From positions 4,169,001 to 4,233,000 of the forward strand of contig NC_134442.1 of NCBI RefSeq assembly GCF_030867145.1: a stretch of 64,000 nt of DNA, given 5' to 3'. The notes beneath the pieces were generated by a model, which saw only the letters and a program-made list of their open reading frames with translations, was not told the DNA's origin and did no database searches. The stretch's first letter is position 1. Each line of letters opens with the position of its first letter. Below, piece by piece: positions 42,860 through 54,164 of the stretch. Source of the stretch: Opisthocomus hoazin. Taxonomy: Eukaryota > Chordata > Aves > Opisthocomiformes > Opisthocomidae. The translations under genes were made by a program, and so were the position numbers.

Positions 42860-43195
42860 TGGCACAACGCCTCTGGAAGACCTGCTGCAATGCTTGGATG
42901 CCCTCATGGAGATAAATATTATCCTTATCTTTATCATGAACCTGCCCTAGTTCCACAAGTTACTATTGTCTGTTATCCTCCTGCCAAGCACCACCATGAC
43001 AAGACTGGCTCCATCTTCCTGAAATCTTCCCCGTGGTGACAGACAGGTCGCTCTGAAGTTCTTGAGACCTTCCACTCTCCAGGCTAAAAAAGGCCCTCAT
43101 CCTCATTTTCTCCTCCCAGAAAAGTGCTTCAGCCCCTGAGCACCTTGGCGGCCGTGCGCTGAACTCACTCCCAGCTATCAAGAACTTCCCTGCTG
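42860..43195 (-). mobile_element. CR1-like fragment (antisense)
   Basis: CTCCAGGCTAAAAAAGGCCC, then CAGAAAAGTGCTTCAGCCCC and GTGCGCTGAACTCACTCCCA, follows antisense CR1 ORF2 3' wording. It stops at the start of the next LTR, so the LTR may have inserted into it. Confidence 0.5.
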
Positions 43196-43800
43196 TGGTG
43201 GGTTGACTCTGGCCAATAGCCTAGCAGCCACTCAGTTGCTCACTCTTTCCTTCCCTTCCCCAGTGCGACAGGCCAGAGAACAGGAAGAAATAAAGTGTGA
43301 AAAGTTTCAGGTCAAGATAATAATACTTTAATAGGGGAAGAAAAGAGCCTAAAAAGACCTCACCAAGTGAAACAAAGACCATCCTTCACCAACTCGCACA
43401 AGCAGACTGATGCTCTACCACTCTCCGAGCAGCAGATTCCTTGAACACTAAAAACCTCCACATCCTTCTTCCTCTGTCCCAAGTTTTTATTCCTCAGCGT
43501 GAGGCCATACAGTATGGAATATCCTTATGGTCAGTTTTGATCAGTGGTGCTTGCTGTGTCCCCTCTCAACTTCTTTCCAGCTGCCCACTTACTCACTGAG
43601 AGGGAGCAGAATGAGAAACCGAGCAGGCCTTGACACTGGGCAGACATGGAAGAGCAATAGCCAAGACAATGGTGTGGTATGAGCATTGAATTTTCTTGAC
43701 TCCAACGGGTGTAGGAAATGGCCATCCTTCAGGACATCTGGTTGTCTGGTCCAGAAGAGAAGCCATGCTGGGCTGGCCTTTATATCTTAGGATAGTAAGA
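43196..43800 (-). mobile_element. ERVL-type LTR (antisense), decayed
   Basis: Begins TGGTGGGTTGACTCTGGCCAAT, like the LTR at 38233. Near 43510 it has TATGGAATATCCTTATGGTCAG, which matches 40440-40460 in the LTR at 40085-40700. The right boundary merges into a tandem repeat. Confidence 0.5.
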
Positions 43801-44080
43801 CCTGCAGCCCATGGAGGACCACAGTGGAGCAGGCTCCTGGCAGGAACTGCTGCCCATGGAGAAAAGCCCGTGCAGGAGCAGGTTTTCTGGCAGGAAAAAG
43901 CCCATGAAGGACTAGGTTTTCTGGCAGGGGACCCACGCTGGAGCAGTCATTCCTGAAGGACTGTACCCTGTGGAAAGGATCCACTCTGGAGCAGTTTGTG
44001 GAGAACTTCAGCCGGTGGGAAGGACCCACAATGGAGAATTTCAGAAACAGAGTGTTATGAACTGACTGCACCTCCCATTC
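43800..44080. repeat. imperfect tandem repeat, period about 30-45 bp
   Basis: Repeated phrases such as TGCAGCCCATGGAGGACCAC, TGCTGCCCATGGAGAAAAGC, GGACCCACGCTGGAGCAG and GATCCACTCTGGAGCAG recur at irregular 30-45 bp steps. It adjoins the LTR and is probably element-derived. Confidence 0.5.
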
Positions 44081-44700
44081 CACATCCTCCCTTTGACACT
44101 TGGGTGTTAGGAGTTAGGAGTGAAGTTGAGCTTGGGAAGAAATGCGTGAGGAGTCAAGGATAATTCCCTCTGCTGCCCCACAATGCCCCAGTATGTCCCA
44201 GTGACCTCCAGGTAGGGCATGACTCCTTCACCACTGCTCTCTCAGCCTGATGGTTCAACTGTTTTTTAACCCTTTCTTTGTAAACCCATCCAGACTGTAA
44301 TGGCCTAACCTGGGAAAAAGCACATTGAGGGAGACCATGTCAGAAGGGTCAAAAATGGCATCCACTGTTCTTTACTTATGCACAAATGTCGATAATTCAT
44401 CATGATGGCAATCAGGTTTCAGAGGCATGATTGACCCATCATCAATCCATGCTGACTGCTTTCGGACACATTCTTCTTTTTTAGGTGCACAGAAATGCCA
44501 AAGTGATCTTGTACAGCCTGGGGTTCCCTGGGGTGACTTTCTGACCTCTTTCAACAACAGGCGCAACATTGCCTTGTCCTCACTCACAAGAGCCCTCGAC
44601 CAACGCCAGGATGCTTTGAAAGGGATATTCCAAAGAAATGTCGATCTCTCCCTGTATCTTCATTACAGCTATTTTACCTGCTAAATAGTGTATTGAATTT
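44081..44700 (-). mobile_element. CR1-like RT fragment (antisense), strongly decayed
   Basis: Isolated antisense phrases (CTCTCAGCCTGATGGTTCAACTG-like, then CATCAATCCATGCTGACTGC near 44440) resemble the avian CR1 reverse transcriptase region. No frame survives. Confidence 0.35.
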
Positions 44701-45099
44701 CTCTAAATTTCATAAAATTTCATCTGTCTTGACTATTTCTAAAGTAATTTTTTGAAGATGCAGGCTGCCTAGACAAAGGCCCTTTCCATTTTTGTCCAGT
44801 TTTCTCCTCCCTTTACTCTTTGTGCATTCAGATTCCTGTCACCTACTGAGCCGCTGTTTTGACATCAGGGAGTTAAAAGTTTGCCTGCCTTTCAACAGTC
44901 TAATTGTCTCCTTAGCCAACACTTTAATTATATTTATAACTATTTTTTTTCCTCTACCTAGCTACAATATTTCTCATAAGATTATGCCTTACAGGAAGGA
45001 AACCTCATTAGAAGTAGGTTGTAATTACCGTTTGTTTGCACTGTGTGTTTTGTTTGTTGAACTTGATTTTACTTTAATTTTTTCTTTTCTTGCAAATAG
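44701..45099. other. intergenic, AT-rich
   Basis: Nothing recognised. Confidence 0.3.
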
Positions 45100-46130
45100 C
45101 AAAGCTCGTGCTGTGCCTGTGTGCAGCCAGCTCTCTATGGAGAGTAGGTGGGAGATGGCGCAATGGAGCTGTAACATCCAGCTGCAGAGATAAGTGGAGA
45201 AGTCTGATGCAAAGAGCAGTGACACAAGTCCCAGGTGGCCAATGAGAGAAACAATAGGATTGGGGAGGTGAGGAGCAAACTTGTCCACACAGTGTCAGAC
45301 CTCAAGGGACTTCTTCTCCTACCTGTCCAGCCCTCCTGAGGAGGCACCATGGATCAGTATCACTTGGAAAATTTTTCTAACCACTAATTCTGTAGACTGA
45401 AGAGCAGTTGAAAATATCCCTTAAAATAGAAACAAGATTATTTTTAGGCACAGTATGACATCTTTCTCCTTACCTACACATGAAAAAAATCCAATTAACT
45501 GTACAAGTCTTGAAGAACTGAAGAAATTTACAGGAGCTTGTTAGCTTAGCACTTTCTGTATTTTAATGAGTCCCACGGGGTATTTCGTGTGCAGTCCATG
45601 AACCTCAGATGATGAGAGGAGATAGAAAGACCTACTCAAGAAGTCAGCAGCAAAACTGAAAGTACCTGGAAGCATTGATTGTCCCCACTGAGGGCCATTA
45701 CTGACAAAGCCTCCCCAGGGACTCCTTAGAGCAGAGAATTGGAGGCCATGATTGTAGGTAGGCAAAGGCACTGTGCAGGTGTCTGCAATGCTGAGAAAAC
45801 TCTTGTTCTGCTTTATGAAGCAGAAAGGCCAAGGGCTGAGCCCCAGGCCCTGGGAAGGCAGATCCTGTCCCTCACCTGTGGCTCAGGGCTCTTCTTGGGG
45901 ACAGTTGAATGTGTGGGTAAGCAATGACAATTGCAGGAAAATTCTGCGACATTTCTTAGCCTCCCTAAGAAGACATGATGATGGAACACAGTTCAGAGCC
46001 TTTAAAGAAAATTTCTTCTGGTAGTGATCAGTGTTAGAGGCAACTGCCATATCATAGCCAAGGGGACAAAGCCCTTGGTCCTGTTGAAACTGTTAACCCT
46101 GCCAGAGTCCTTAGACATCTTTACTGCAGG
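45100..46130. repeat. duplicated block, partner of 54165-55460
   Basis: 45100-45295 matches 54165-54355 in inverted orientation. 45480-46130 matches about 54790-55460 in direct orientation (for example GGAGGCCATGATT at 45740 and 55064, followed by AGGCAAAGGCA in both). No coding frame is shared. Confidence 0.65.
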
Positions 46131-46309
46131 CTGTCCTACACTGTCCCATGCCCACACTTCTTTCCATTCAGCCTGTAGTCACACATTTTTACTTCCTACC
46201 CAGTGCTCACACCAGCATTTCCACGCCTTCACTGATATCTCTCTACGCTCACTGGCTTTTCTCTGAATTTCGAATACATGGTCTGATTCAGTCTCCCTCC
46301 ACAACAAGG

Positions 46310-46900
46310 ATACCCTTAGAAGGAGACTTCGTAGTCTTCACCTCTAGTCTGAACCTTCCAAGCAGCATTTGGTGAAGGCTTCCTTGCCTTCTTACTACCA
46401 GGAAAAGATCCATTATCTCTGAAACAACCCTTCAGGCAAATGCAAGCTACTACTTTAGTGCCCTCAGCCTCCACAAGACTAAAGAAGCCCAGGTCTCTCA
46501 GCCTCTCCACAGAGGCTGTAAAACCCATCCTGGCTGATCTCCTCTAGAACCTTTGTTGTTCCTCCCCATTATTCCAGAATAGGGAGCCTCACATGCAGAC
46601 ATACTGGTCCAGATATGGCTACACCAGTATTGAGTCAAGAGCGGTGATACGTCCCCGCTCTTGTTGGCGACGCTCCTCCTAATGCAGCCCTGTATGCTGT
46701 TGGCCTTATTCACTTTGAGCACACACCACTCGCTCATATGGCATCCCTAGGAATGCCCAGGCCCTTCTCCTCAGGGTCACTCCTGAGCTGTTCAGGTCCC
46801 CACCTGCCCACAGTATTTTGAGTTATTCTCCCCTTTCAAATGGTTTGCAACTTCTTGTACAACTTCATCAGGCTTCTACTGCCAAATCTAAAAGATTCTC
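46310..46900 (-). mobile_element. CR1 LINE fragment (antisense), old
   Basis: Antisense CR1 3' sequence: CTCTCAGCCTCTCCACAGAG, then CTCCTCCTAATGCAGCCCTGTATGCTGTTGGCC and the following GAGCACACACCACTCGCTCAT. Frames are broken. Confidence 0.65.
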
Positions 46901-48285
46901 AAAATCGTCCTCAGAGTGAAACTCTAATTTAAAAACTTTTAATGTGTGTGTACCAGATTTGTGGTGCCTCTGAGAAGACAGCAGAATGAGGAATTGCGGG
47001 ACACTACTGATAAAAGAAGGAGATAGCTCTTCAATGGAATTGTTGACCAAGGGAGGAATTGCCATGTTGACAAGATTGGAAACACCAAATGAAGGTGCAA
47101 AGGAAGCCAAACTAGGGCCAGGGAGGAAGGGGTAAATAGAGATGGGCTGTTTGTGTGGGAGCGTACAAGGATGGTCAAGGAGAAGAAGCTGTGAGTGAGA
47201 CACAGCTGAAGCCAGGACAGTATCCACCCCTTTTTGTATAAAATACAAATTGTATAAAATCTACATCACGCTTAGATCCCACACTTTCCAATTAATTACC
47301 AGCACTTTTCCTGTCTTCTGATTTACACACAGAGATAACGTTCCTTACCAGATGGGGCATGCCTCTAAAGTGGTCGTTGAGTTCACTTAGCCCAGGACTT
47401 TGGTCTCTGTCTGTCAGTAACAATCTTTCAGGGCAGGAGAGATGGTGTGTGCTGTTGGATGGTCACATGCTGCATGTGGGATGATAATAGAAGATTGGCA
47501 AGGAGGATTGTAAACACTCTCAAATGACTTGCATCTCGGGTGTGAAAAAGACATATAGCATACTAATCATTGTTTAGTCTTGTGTGCTCAGCAAGTAGAA
47601 GGTCTGTGTTTGGACAACATAGGCCTGTGATAGACTCCAAGGCAATCTGTCGAACATGCCTGAGATTCCTGCCCTGATGCGGGAAGGATCAAAGCACAGT
47701 GGAAAGTTATATCTGGGTGAATCCCTGAAATATTAGGGCAAAAGCAGCAGGTTCAGTAGCTCCCACTTTTTCTCTAGCAAGGACTGATCTCTACATATGG
47801 TCCCACAGACCCAATGAGCAGGCACCGCACAGGACAGTGTGCATTCAGAGTGGGGAACAATTCCCCTGAAACGAAGCCCACAGCAGTCCTCGGTGTTTGT
47901 TGTCCCATGGCCTTGCTGTTAGGCAGCTGCTCCAAGCTCCTGGAGAGGCTGTGTTCTATGTAGGGCTTCACAGACAGCCTTGCTCCAGGGTCTTCCAGGA
48001 TGTAGGCCAAAAGAGAGGCCCAGCAGGAGGGTGGAGATGTCTTTACAGCAAAGCTTACCTAGAAACCTGTGCTGAGCAGCCAGTGATGGAAATGGCCAGT
48101 GAGAAATGGCCAGTGGCTGAGTGGTGACAAAGGCCCCTGGGCCACCTTCCTAGTCTGTCTGTGCCACCAAGGGCACAGAACAGTCTCCTCTCTCCTGTAC
48201 CTGCATGGCTTCGAGCCCTGCCATAAGCCCTGGCTCTGCACCTCAACCCCCCTGGTGTCAGTCTTCCCCCTGCATGGTCACGCAG
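46901..48285. other. intergenic, nothing recognised
   Basis: No receptor, CR1 or LTR similarity was recognised over about 1.4 kb. Chance frames overlap on both strands. Confidence 0.3.
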
Positions 48286-48318
48286 CACGAGTTATGCACT
48301 GATGGTGCATAACTCGTG
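48286..48318. repeat. perfect 14 bp inverted repeat, 5-base loop
   Basis: CACGAGTTATGCAC (48286-48299), loop TGATG, then its exact reverse complement at 48305-48318. It overlaps the first bases of the tandem repeat that follows. Confidence 0.9.
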
Positions 48319-48373
48319 ACTCTGCTAAGCAGTATACTAGCTTTGTGACTCTGCTAAGCAGTGTGCTGGCTTT
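48316..48373. repeat. two-copy 29 bp tandem repeat
   Basis: GTGACTCTGCTAAGCAGT... occupies 48316-48344 and recurs at 48345-48373 with three differences. Each unit contains TGCTAAGCA, itself a near palindrome. Confidence 0.9.
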
Positions 48374-48500
48374 GTGGAATTATCACCTAGCACCCACATC
48401 TGCGCAAATCTGCAAGAAAGACAACACCTCTGCTCTGTGTGTGTATTGGCGTACTGTGCACTGGGTAAATGACCACACTTTTGGGAGAACAATCTGAGGT

Positions 48501-48806
48501 CTAACATTTACACTCTTTTATTGTTGATCCCCTTGGGAGGTCAGACCCCACTATTTCATGGTCACGACAGTCAAGACTGACACTGGTTTTAACATCCATG
48601 ATTAGCTCTCCCTTCTTTGTGCGCAGCGGATGCATATGAACAGCACAATTGTTGAGCATTCTGTAAGTTGACCTATAAAGAGCTGTGTCCCAAGCTGGGT
48701 CTTGAGCAAGAGCCTCCAGAAACCTCCTGGACTGATTGCACGCTGTTGTGGTCCCCTTCCAGGGAATGCCAAGGTGATTAAAGTCAGCAAAGGGACAATA
48801 ATTCAT
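48501..48806 (-). mobile_element. CR1 endonuclease-domain fragment
   Basis: The minus-strand frame reads ADFNHLGIPWKGTTTACNQS then RRFLEAL and DVKTSVSLDCRDHEIV. This is the end of the CR1 endonuclease (DFNHP-I-W, QSRRFLE, SLGCSDHE). An open frame of 101 aa survives, without the N-terminal catalytic part. Confidence 0.8.
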
Positions 48807-49025
48807 TCTCTGTCTCCCACCACAATGTCACCCTTACCAGTCTCTCCTCTGAACCGGACCCGTAAGGGCTCACACAGCTTGTTCATCCCATAGAGGAGCT
48901 CCACACATTTGAGCAGCTCCTTCACACTCAAGGCAGCTCCCTCCTGATCTTTCTGGCCTGTCTCTCCTTCTCATCTGTATTCACCCATCACAGCACCCCA
49001 ATCATGTCAGCTGTCCCTACATGCC

Positions 49026-49545
49026 TCAGCTGTTCTTCCCTCCAAGTGGGATGAAGAGATGCCCTGGGGGACTCCAGCTCCTCCTCTCTGTGTCTGAGGC
49101 TGAGGCCCTTGCTGCATGTCTGGGCTGCAGCACCCCAGCTGTGGCCCATCTGGACTGAGAGCAGACTGGCGAAAAGAAACCTGCTACCAAGTGCCCAAGG
49201 CCTTGTGTGTGCAAAGGCTTTGCTTCAGAGCAGAGACATGCTGGAGGGGGTGGCAGGTGGCAATGTAAAGGAGAAATGAGCTGCCCACCAAGACAGCAAG
49301 ACAACTTTTGTGAAGGCCAGGAGAAGGTTTTGCTGTCTGCTGTGTCTCTGCAGCCCTGAAGGCCTGAGGTGGAGTGGAAGCTGATCTGAGGAAGGAGGAG
49401 GTGATGTTGAAATTGTCCTTGGGTGTGGACATCTTGTGATCCAGGCACACTGTGAAAATCATTGACCTGATCCACGACTGTATGATCAAGCAAATAGTTA
49501 AATGACGGGGGGAGAAGAACCAGCACAGTTTAAGAGGGAATGCCC
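49026..49545 (-). repeat. distal OR-unit block, copy 2
   Basis: Inverted match to about 30281-30790, including the counterpart of CACACAAGGTCTTGGGCAC. It ends at the solo LTR. Confidence 0.6.
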
Positions 49546-49833
49546 TGTTTTGGTTTCAGCTGCCACCGGCAACAAAAGCGCCACGTGGCCGCCCCTCCCC
49601 CCGCCGGGGTGCGGAGGAGAATGAACAGAAAGAGGCAGAAACTGGTGGGTCGGGATAAGGGCAGTTTAACAGAACAGCAAACAAAGGGAACAGAAACAAC
49701 AACGACACAGATAAGGAGAAAATATGACACAAACTCGCACAACAGACCCTCTCTCCCGCACAGGACCGGTGCCGTGCGCTCCCGAGCCGCGACAGAGTTC
49801 CTACCGCGCCGCCCCCCCCACTGGAACCCAGCA
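49546..49833 (-). mobile_element. solo LTR of the tRNA-Lys family
   Basis: 288 bp, TGTTTTGGTTTC to GGAACCCAGCA on +, with TG/CA ends on either strand. It is collinear with the LTR at 33735-34025, and a 40-base stretch with the poly-purine AGAACAGCAAACAAAGGGAA is shared. No primer site or gag adjoins it. The flanks (atgccc on the left, tgacgg on the right) are not a target duplication. Confidence 0.75.
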
Positions 49834-50044
49834 TGACGGCACATGGTATGGAATACTCGGCTCTGTTTTGGCCAGGTTGGGGTTGGGTCAGCCCACCCGG
49901 CTGTCCCTTTACTGCAGGAGTCTGTGTGCCGGGGTCAGTGCTCAGCCTGCCTGGGGAGCTCCTGATGGTGCTGTGGGGAGAATCTGTGGGTGGAAGAAGC
50001 CATATGCCTCACTAGCGTCCTTCTCTTCTCCCTGAGTGCAGCAG
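49834..50044 (+). repeat. upstream part of OR-E unit, shortened
   Basis: Only about 110 bases near 49915-50000 match the conserved receptor upstream block (compare 34370-34450). The rest of the upstream unit is missing on this side of the solo LTR. Confidence 0.5.
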
Positions 50045-50083
50045 AAATGCTGAAGGTGTCTGAACTCCAAGAAAACTCCCCAG
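50045..50083 (+). other. conserved non-coding 5' exon of OR-E, donor end
   Basis: ATGCTGAAGGTGTCTGAACTCC...CTCCCCAG is followed by GTAAGC. The intron-side wording (GGGGGAGCTTTATTAACCCC) matches that at OR-D. A candidate acceptor CCTCTAAG ends at 50484, giving an intron of about 400 bp. Confidence 0.5.
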
Positions 50084-50512
50084 GTAAGCTGGGGGAGCTT
50101 TATTAACCCCAAACCTCTCCAATTGTTCTCTGTTATTGCCGTTCCTCAGCACTGAGAGTGTAGAGGCTGACAAGGTGATTTTCTGTGTGGAGTGGTTTCA
50201 TCTGACCAAGTCGAACACCAGGATGGACCCCTGACACCACTACTCCCATGAACTCCTTACTGCACAGCAGGGCAGACTCCTTGAGAGGCAGAGGACAAAG
50301 GTCCTGCTCCTTACAGTACCTTCAGCCAGCACCAACCAGAACTCAAACAAGGGAGCTGAAGAATGTTCTCATTGACAATGAATGGAAAGTGCTCAGAAGT
50401 TTAGCAGGGTTAAAGTTCTAGGAGTAAGGCTTTGCATTTCCAATGAGAATTCTCCCCTAACACTTTATTGATTCTTCCTCTAAGGACAGCATCCCACGCC
50501 CAAAGGAAACAT

Positions 50513-51447
50513 CTGTCCAACAGCAGCTCCGTCAGCTCCTTCCTCTTCCTGGCGTTTGCAGACACACGGGAGCTGCAGCTCTTGCACTTCTGGCTCTTCC
50601 TGGGCATCTACCTGGCTGCTGTCCTCGTCAACGGCCTCATCATCACCGCCATCGCCTGTGACCACCACCTCCACACCCCTATGTGCTTCTTCCTTCTCAA
50701 CCTCTCCATCCTCGACCTTGGCTATATCTCCATCACTGTCCCCAAATCCATGTCCAGTTCCCTCTCAGACACCAGGGACATCTCCTGTGCAGGATGTGTT
50801 GCCCAGCTCTTTCTGTTTTCTTTCTTGATAGTAGCAGAGCATTGTCTTCTGACCATCATGGCCTAATACCACTATGTAGCCATCTGCAAACCCCTGCACT
50901 ACGGGACCCTCCTGGGCAGCAGAGCTTGGTCCACATGGCAGCAGCTGCCTGGGACAGTGCTTTTATCAATGCTCTCCTGCACACTGTCAATACATTTTCC
51001 ATACCGCTCTGCAAGGGCAATGCTCTGGACCAGTTCTTCTGTGAAAACACCCAGATCCTCAAGCTCTCCTGCTTGCATTCCTACTTCAGGGAAGTTGGGC
51101 TTCTTGGGGTTAGCCTTTCTATAGCTTTTAGGTGTTTTGTTTTCATGGTGCTGTCCTATGTGCAGATCTTCAGGGCTGTGCTGAGGATCCCCTCTGAGCA
51201 GGGACGGCACAAATCCTTTTCCACATGCCTCCCTCACCTGGCCGTGGTCTCCCTGTTTCTCAGCACTGTCATGATTTGCTGTCTGAAGCCCTCATCCTTC
51301 TCTTCCCCATCCTTGGACATGCTGTTGGCTGTTCTGTACTTGGAGGTTCCATCAATATTGAACCCTCTCATCTATAGCATGAGGAATCAAGAGCTCAAAG
51401 ATGCACTGAAGAAACTTCTTCAGTCAGTAGTCTTTCAGCAACAATAA
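50513..51447 (+). pseudogene. olfactory receptor OR14-like pseudogene, three lesions (OR-E)
   Basis: At the start position CTG (50513-50515) replaces ATG before TCC-AAC-AGC. The N-terminal half is normal (VSSFLFLAFADTREL, TPMCFFLLNL, TM3 Cys in CAGCVAQLF). At the MAYDRY motif the Tyr codon is TAA (50864-50866) and the next codons read YHY. A one-base deletion near 50925-50929, compared with paralogues, then shifts the frame. The second half is complete in the new frame (KLSCLHSYF, KSFSTCLPHLAVVS, NPLIYSMRNQELKDAL) and ends at TAA 51445-51447. Confidence 0.92.
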
Positions 51448-51494
51448 GCTGCCCATGTCTATTTATAACTGGTTTTCTTTGTATCTGGAAGTCT

Positions 51495-52420
51495 CTGTGG
51501 TCCTGCCACCACCCAGATCTCTAGGACACAGGAGATTAAGATCCATTGTGTAGTTATATTGCATACAAGTGCTGTGATGAGAGTATCAGGCACTCTTTGG
51601 TCACACCTAGATCATCTGCTGTTTGAATGACACACCAGGAGAAGTTCTGAGTGCTCTGGGAACAACTGCCACTGTGTTGTTATCTTGGTCACTAGAGCAG
51701 TAGCCTGGAGATGGGGTGGCCAGACACCCCCTGGTCACACTTTGGCCATCCGCTGCCTCATCTGTCTGCCAGAATGACTCAGCACGAATTCTGGCCAGAA
51801 TGGCGAGTATTGACCAAAGAAAATCATCTCAAGATCCCGTAAACAGATATCCAAAGGTGAGACCCTTTGAGCTCTCTGGGTCCACAGCAGGCTGTGTGAC
51901 CCAGTATCTCCCCATGAGCTGGGACATCTCTCGGGGTAGATTTAACGAGGATTGAACGATTGTCCGTCGATGATTTCACAAGGACTCAAAGGTCTGATTT
52001 GGCACACTTCACTGACTGTCCTGTGATGAATGCCAGCACGTAAGTTGGAGTATATCCATGAAAGTTACAAGAAGGGCAGTTTTAACCACAGGTTAACCTC
52101 TCGCTCTGCGTGTCGAACTGTGTACGTGATTTGGTTCAGAACCATTTCCCTGTCTGTGTGCAATATGGTTCAGAATTATTTGTCTGCTTGTACACGTGAT
52201 TTAACTTTCATCTGTGTGTACAACCCTAAATCACTATTACAGCTGTGCTTTCATTGAATCACTCTGTTAATTTGGCTGATGATTAAGTGTTGTTAATAAT
52301 GCTACAATGTAATCTTGTGATCTACCTCAAAAATATGAATAAATCCTAAATTGCTGCTAAATCAAAGCGGTGTAACAAATTCCTATTCATAACAAACACC
52401 TGTGGACTGGTATTCAATCT
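51495..52420 (+). mobile_element. LTR-like insertion downstream of OR-E
   Basis: OR-D and OR-E flanks align up to about 51490 and again from about 52425. OR-D lacks the roughly 0.9 kb between. The inserted DNA ends with a poly(A) signal AATAAA (in GAATAAATCC, about 52338) followed by a GCGGTGTAACAAATTCC...CATAACA end, as in an LTR R-U5. No protein-coding part was seen, so it is probably a solo LTR. Exact ends are uncertain. Confidence 0.5.
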
Positions 52421-53239
52421 TTGGTAATTCTGTTTATTTCAGGAATGTCAGCATGCACTCAGCTTTTCCAGAGGCATGAACACAGTCTGTGTGACCCAAA
52501 GGTCTTTGCCCATGTGTCTGGCACCACGGTACAGCTGGCCTTCCCTGTCACATCTCTTTGATAAAAGGGCACATCCTCATTGCTGATGTCCAGAAGCTGG
52601 GCTATTCTGAAGCTGAGGTCAGGATCAGGCTGAAGAAATTGACCCCATGAAGCCTTACTTGGGTTCTCCATGGGATGAGGAGGGCATGGGATAATATGGT
52701 AAAGAATGGGACCGGAGTGAGCTTTCACTGGTGGCCTCCCTATTTGGCCAGTTCCAGCACTGGCCACTCACCACCACAGGTTTTTGGGTGAGTTTTGCTG
52801 CGTGGCCATTTCCCTCCTCCTGCTACTGTGCTTCATGCCTGCAGGAAGGGAATGGCCAGCCCTGCTCAACCTCTCTCTTTGTCCAGTCGCTGGTAGACCC
52901 CAAATAGGGATGTGTTAGAAACACCACATGGGATGCCAATAGAGCTGGGTAGGTTGCAGGACTAAGTGGAGGCTGTCTCCTGTAGGAGGAACAGCAAGGG
53001 CACAAAGCACAGAGGGTTGTCTTGGGGATCGTGCAAGACAAACTGTTCTGCTTACGGAATGCACCTTTTCCCATACTGTGCCTGAGCAGTGGGACTGGGG
53101 AACCGTGTATTGTACAGAGGGCTGGGCTGGAACAGGCCAGGGCAGTGACAGGGATCACAAAGAAGCTCCCATGGAGTGGCCACCTGGAGTTATTGGCTGC
53201 AAGACAGGTAAAGAGCAAAGAGAAGAGCTTAAATTGCCG
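52421..53239. other. 3' flank of OR-E, then intergenic
   Basis: 52440-52565 matches 37480-37635 downstream of OR-D. The rest was not recognised. Confidence 0.4.
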
Positions 53240-54060
53240 TGTTAGAAACCAAGGCTGAAGAAGGGAAATGCAGGGCTCCTGCTGGATGGGGACGGGAAGT
53301 TAGTAACAGAAGACAACAATGGGGCTGATGGACTCAATGCCTTCTTTGCCTGAGTCTTTCGTGAAAAGGTCTCCCAAGCCTCTATGCTCACGGAAGGAGC
53401 TGAAGGACGAGAGAACCTATTGGCATGAAGCTCAGGAAATGCCAGCAGGATGAATGCCAGTTTCTGCCCCTGCAGGGGATTCACCTCAGCAATGCAATAG
53501 GCTGGGGGCTGCGTGGCTGGGAGCAGCCCTATGGGAAATTTTGTGGTGGTCAGGGAGCTGGACAGGAGGCAGCCTTGTGGCCTGGCAGCAAGAGAGGCCA
53601 CCCAGATCCTGGGCTGCACAACCAGGAGCGTGGTCAGGAGATCCAGGGAAGGGATACTCTGCAATGTTCCATCCAGATTTCAGATCTCCAATTCAGGAGC
53701 AATTTTTGCAAGGTGGAGGGCCCTTAGGAGAGCTAGGGACTGGAGAACTTTGCCTGTGAGGAGGGTAGGCTGAGGGAACTGGGCTTGTCCAAAAGACAAT
53801 GGGTGGAAGGTGAAAGAGGAGAGGTACAGCCAGGACAGAAGGAGAACTTTTTTCCCCACGATCTCAGCCCAGTACTGGAACAGGTCACCCAGAGAGGTCG
53901 GGCAGTCACCCTCCTTGGCGCTTTTCAAACCCAGGCTGAATCAAGCCTTGAATAAGTTGGTCTGACTGTGTTTCTGACAGGTTGCACTGCAGACTTCCTG
54001 AGGGCCCTTCAACCTCGGTTCCCTTGTGATCCTATGATGCTGAGCCCTGGGCACAGAGGA
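53240..54060 (+). mobile_element. CR1 LINE fragment with internal deletion
   Basis: It opens with the CR1 linker GLNAFFA-stop-VF and VSQASMLTEG near 53340, then jumps to later ORF2 sequence and, near 53800, to the C-terminal part. Frames are broken and the tail octamer is absent. Confidence 0.65.
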
Positions 54061-54164
54061 TGTTTGTGGGGCATGAATCCTCCTGTGCTGGAAGTGACCA
54101 TCTAAACCAATATCTAATCGAGTGAAGTGGCAAGAAAGGAAAAGTAGTCCCCTGGGGTCTATGT

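Noticed and set aside
49540-49836. 98 aa Arg/Thr-rich frame
   Set aside because: It lies wholly inside the solo LTR and is not in the same state in the related LTR at 33735.
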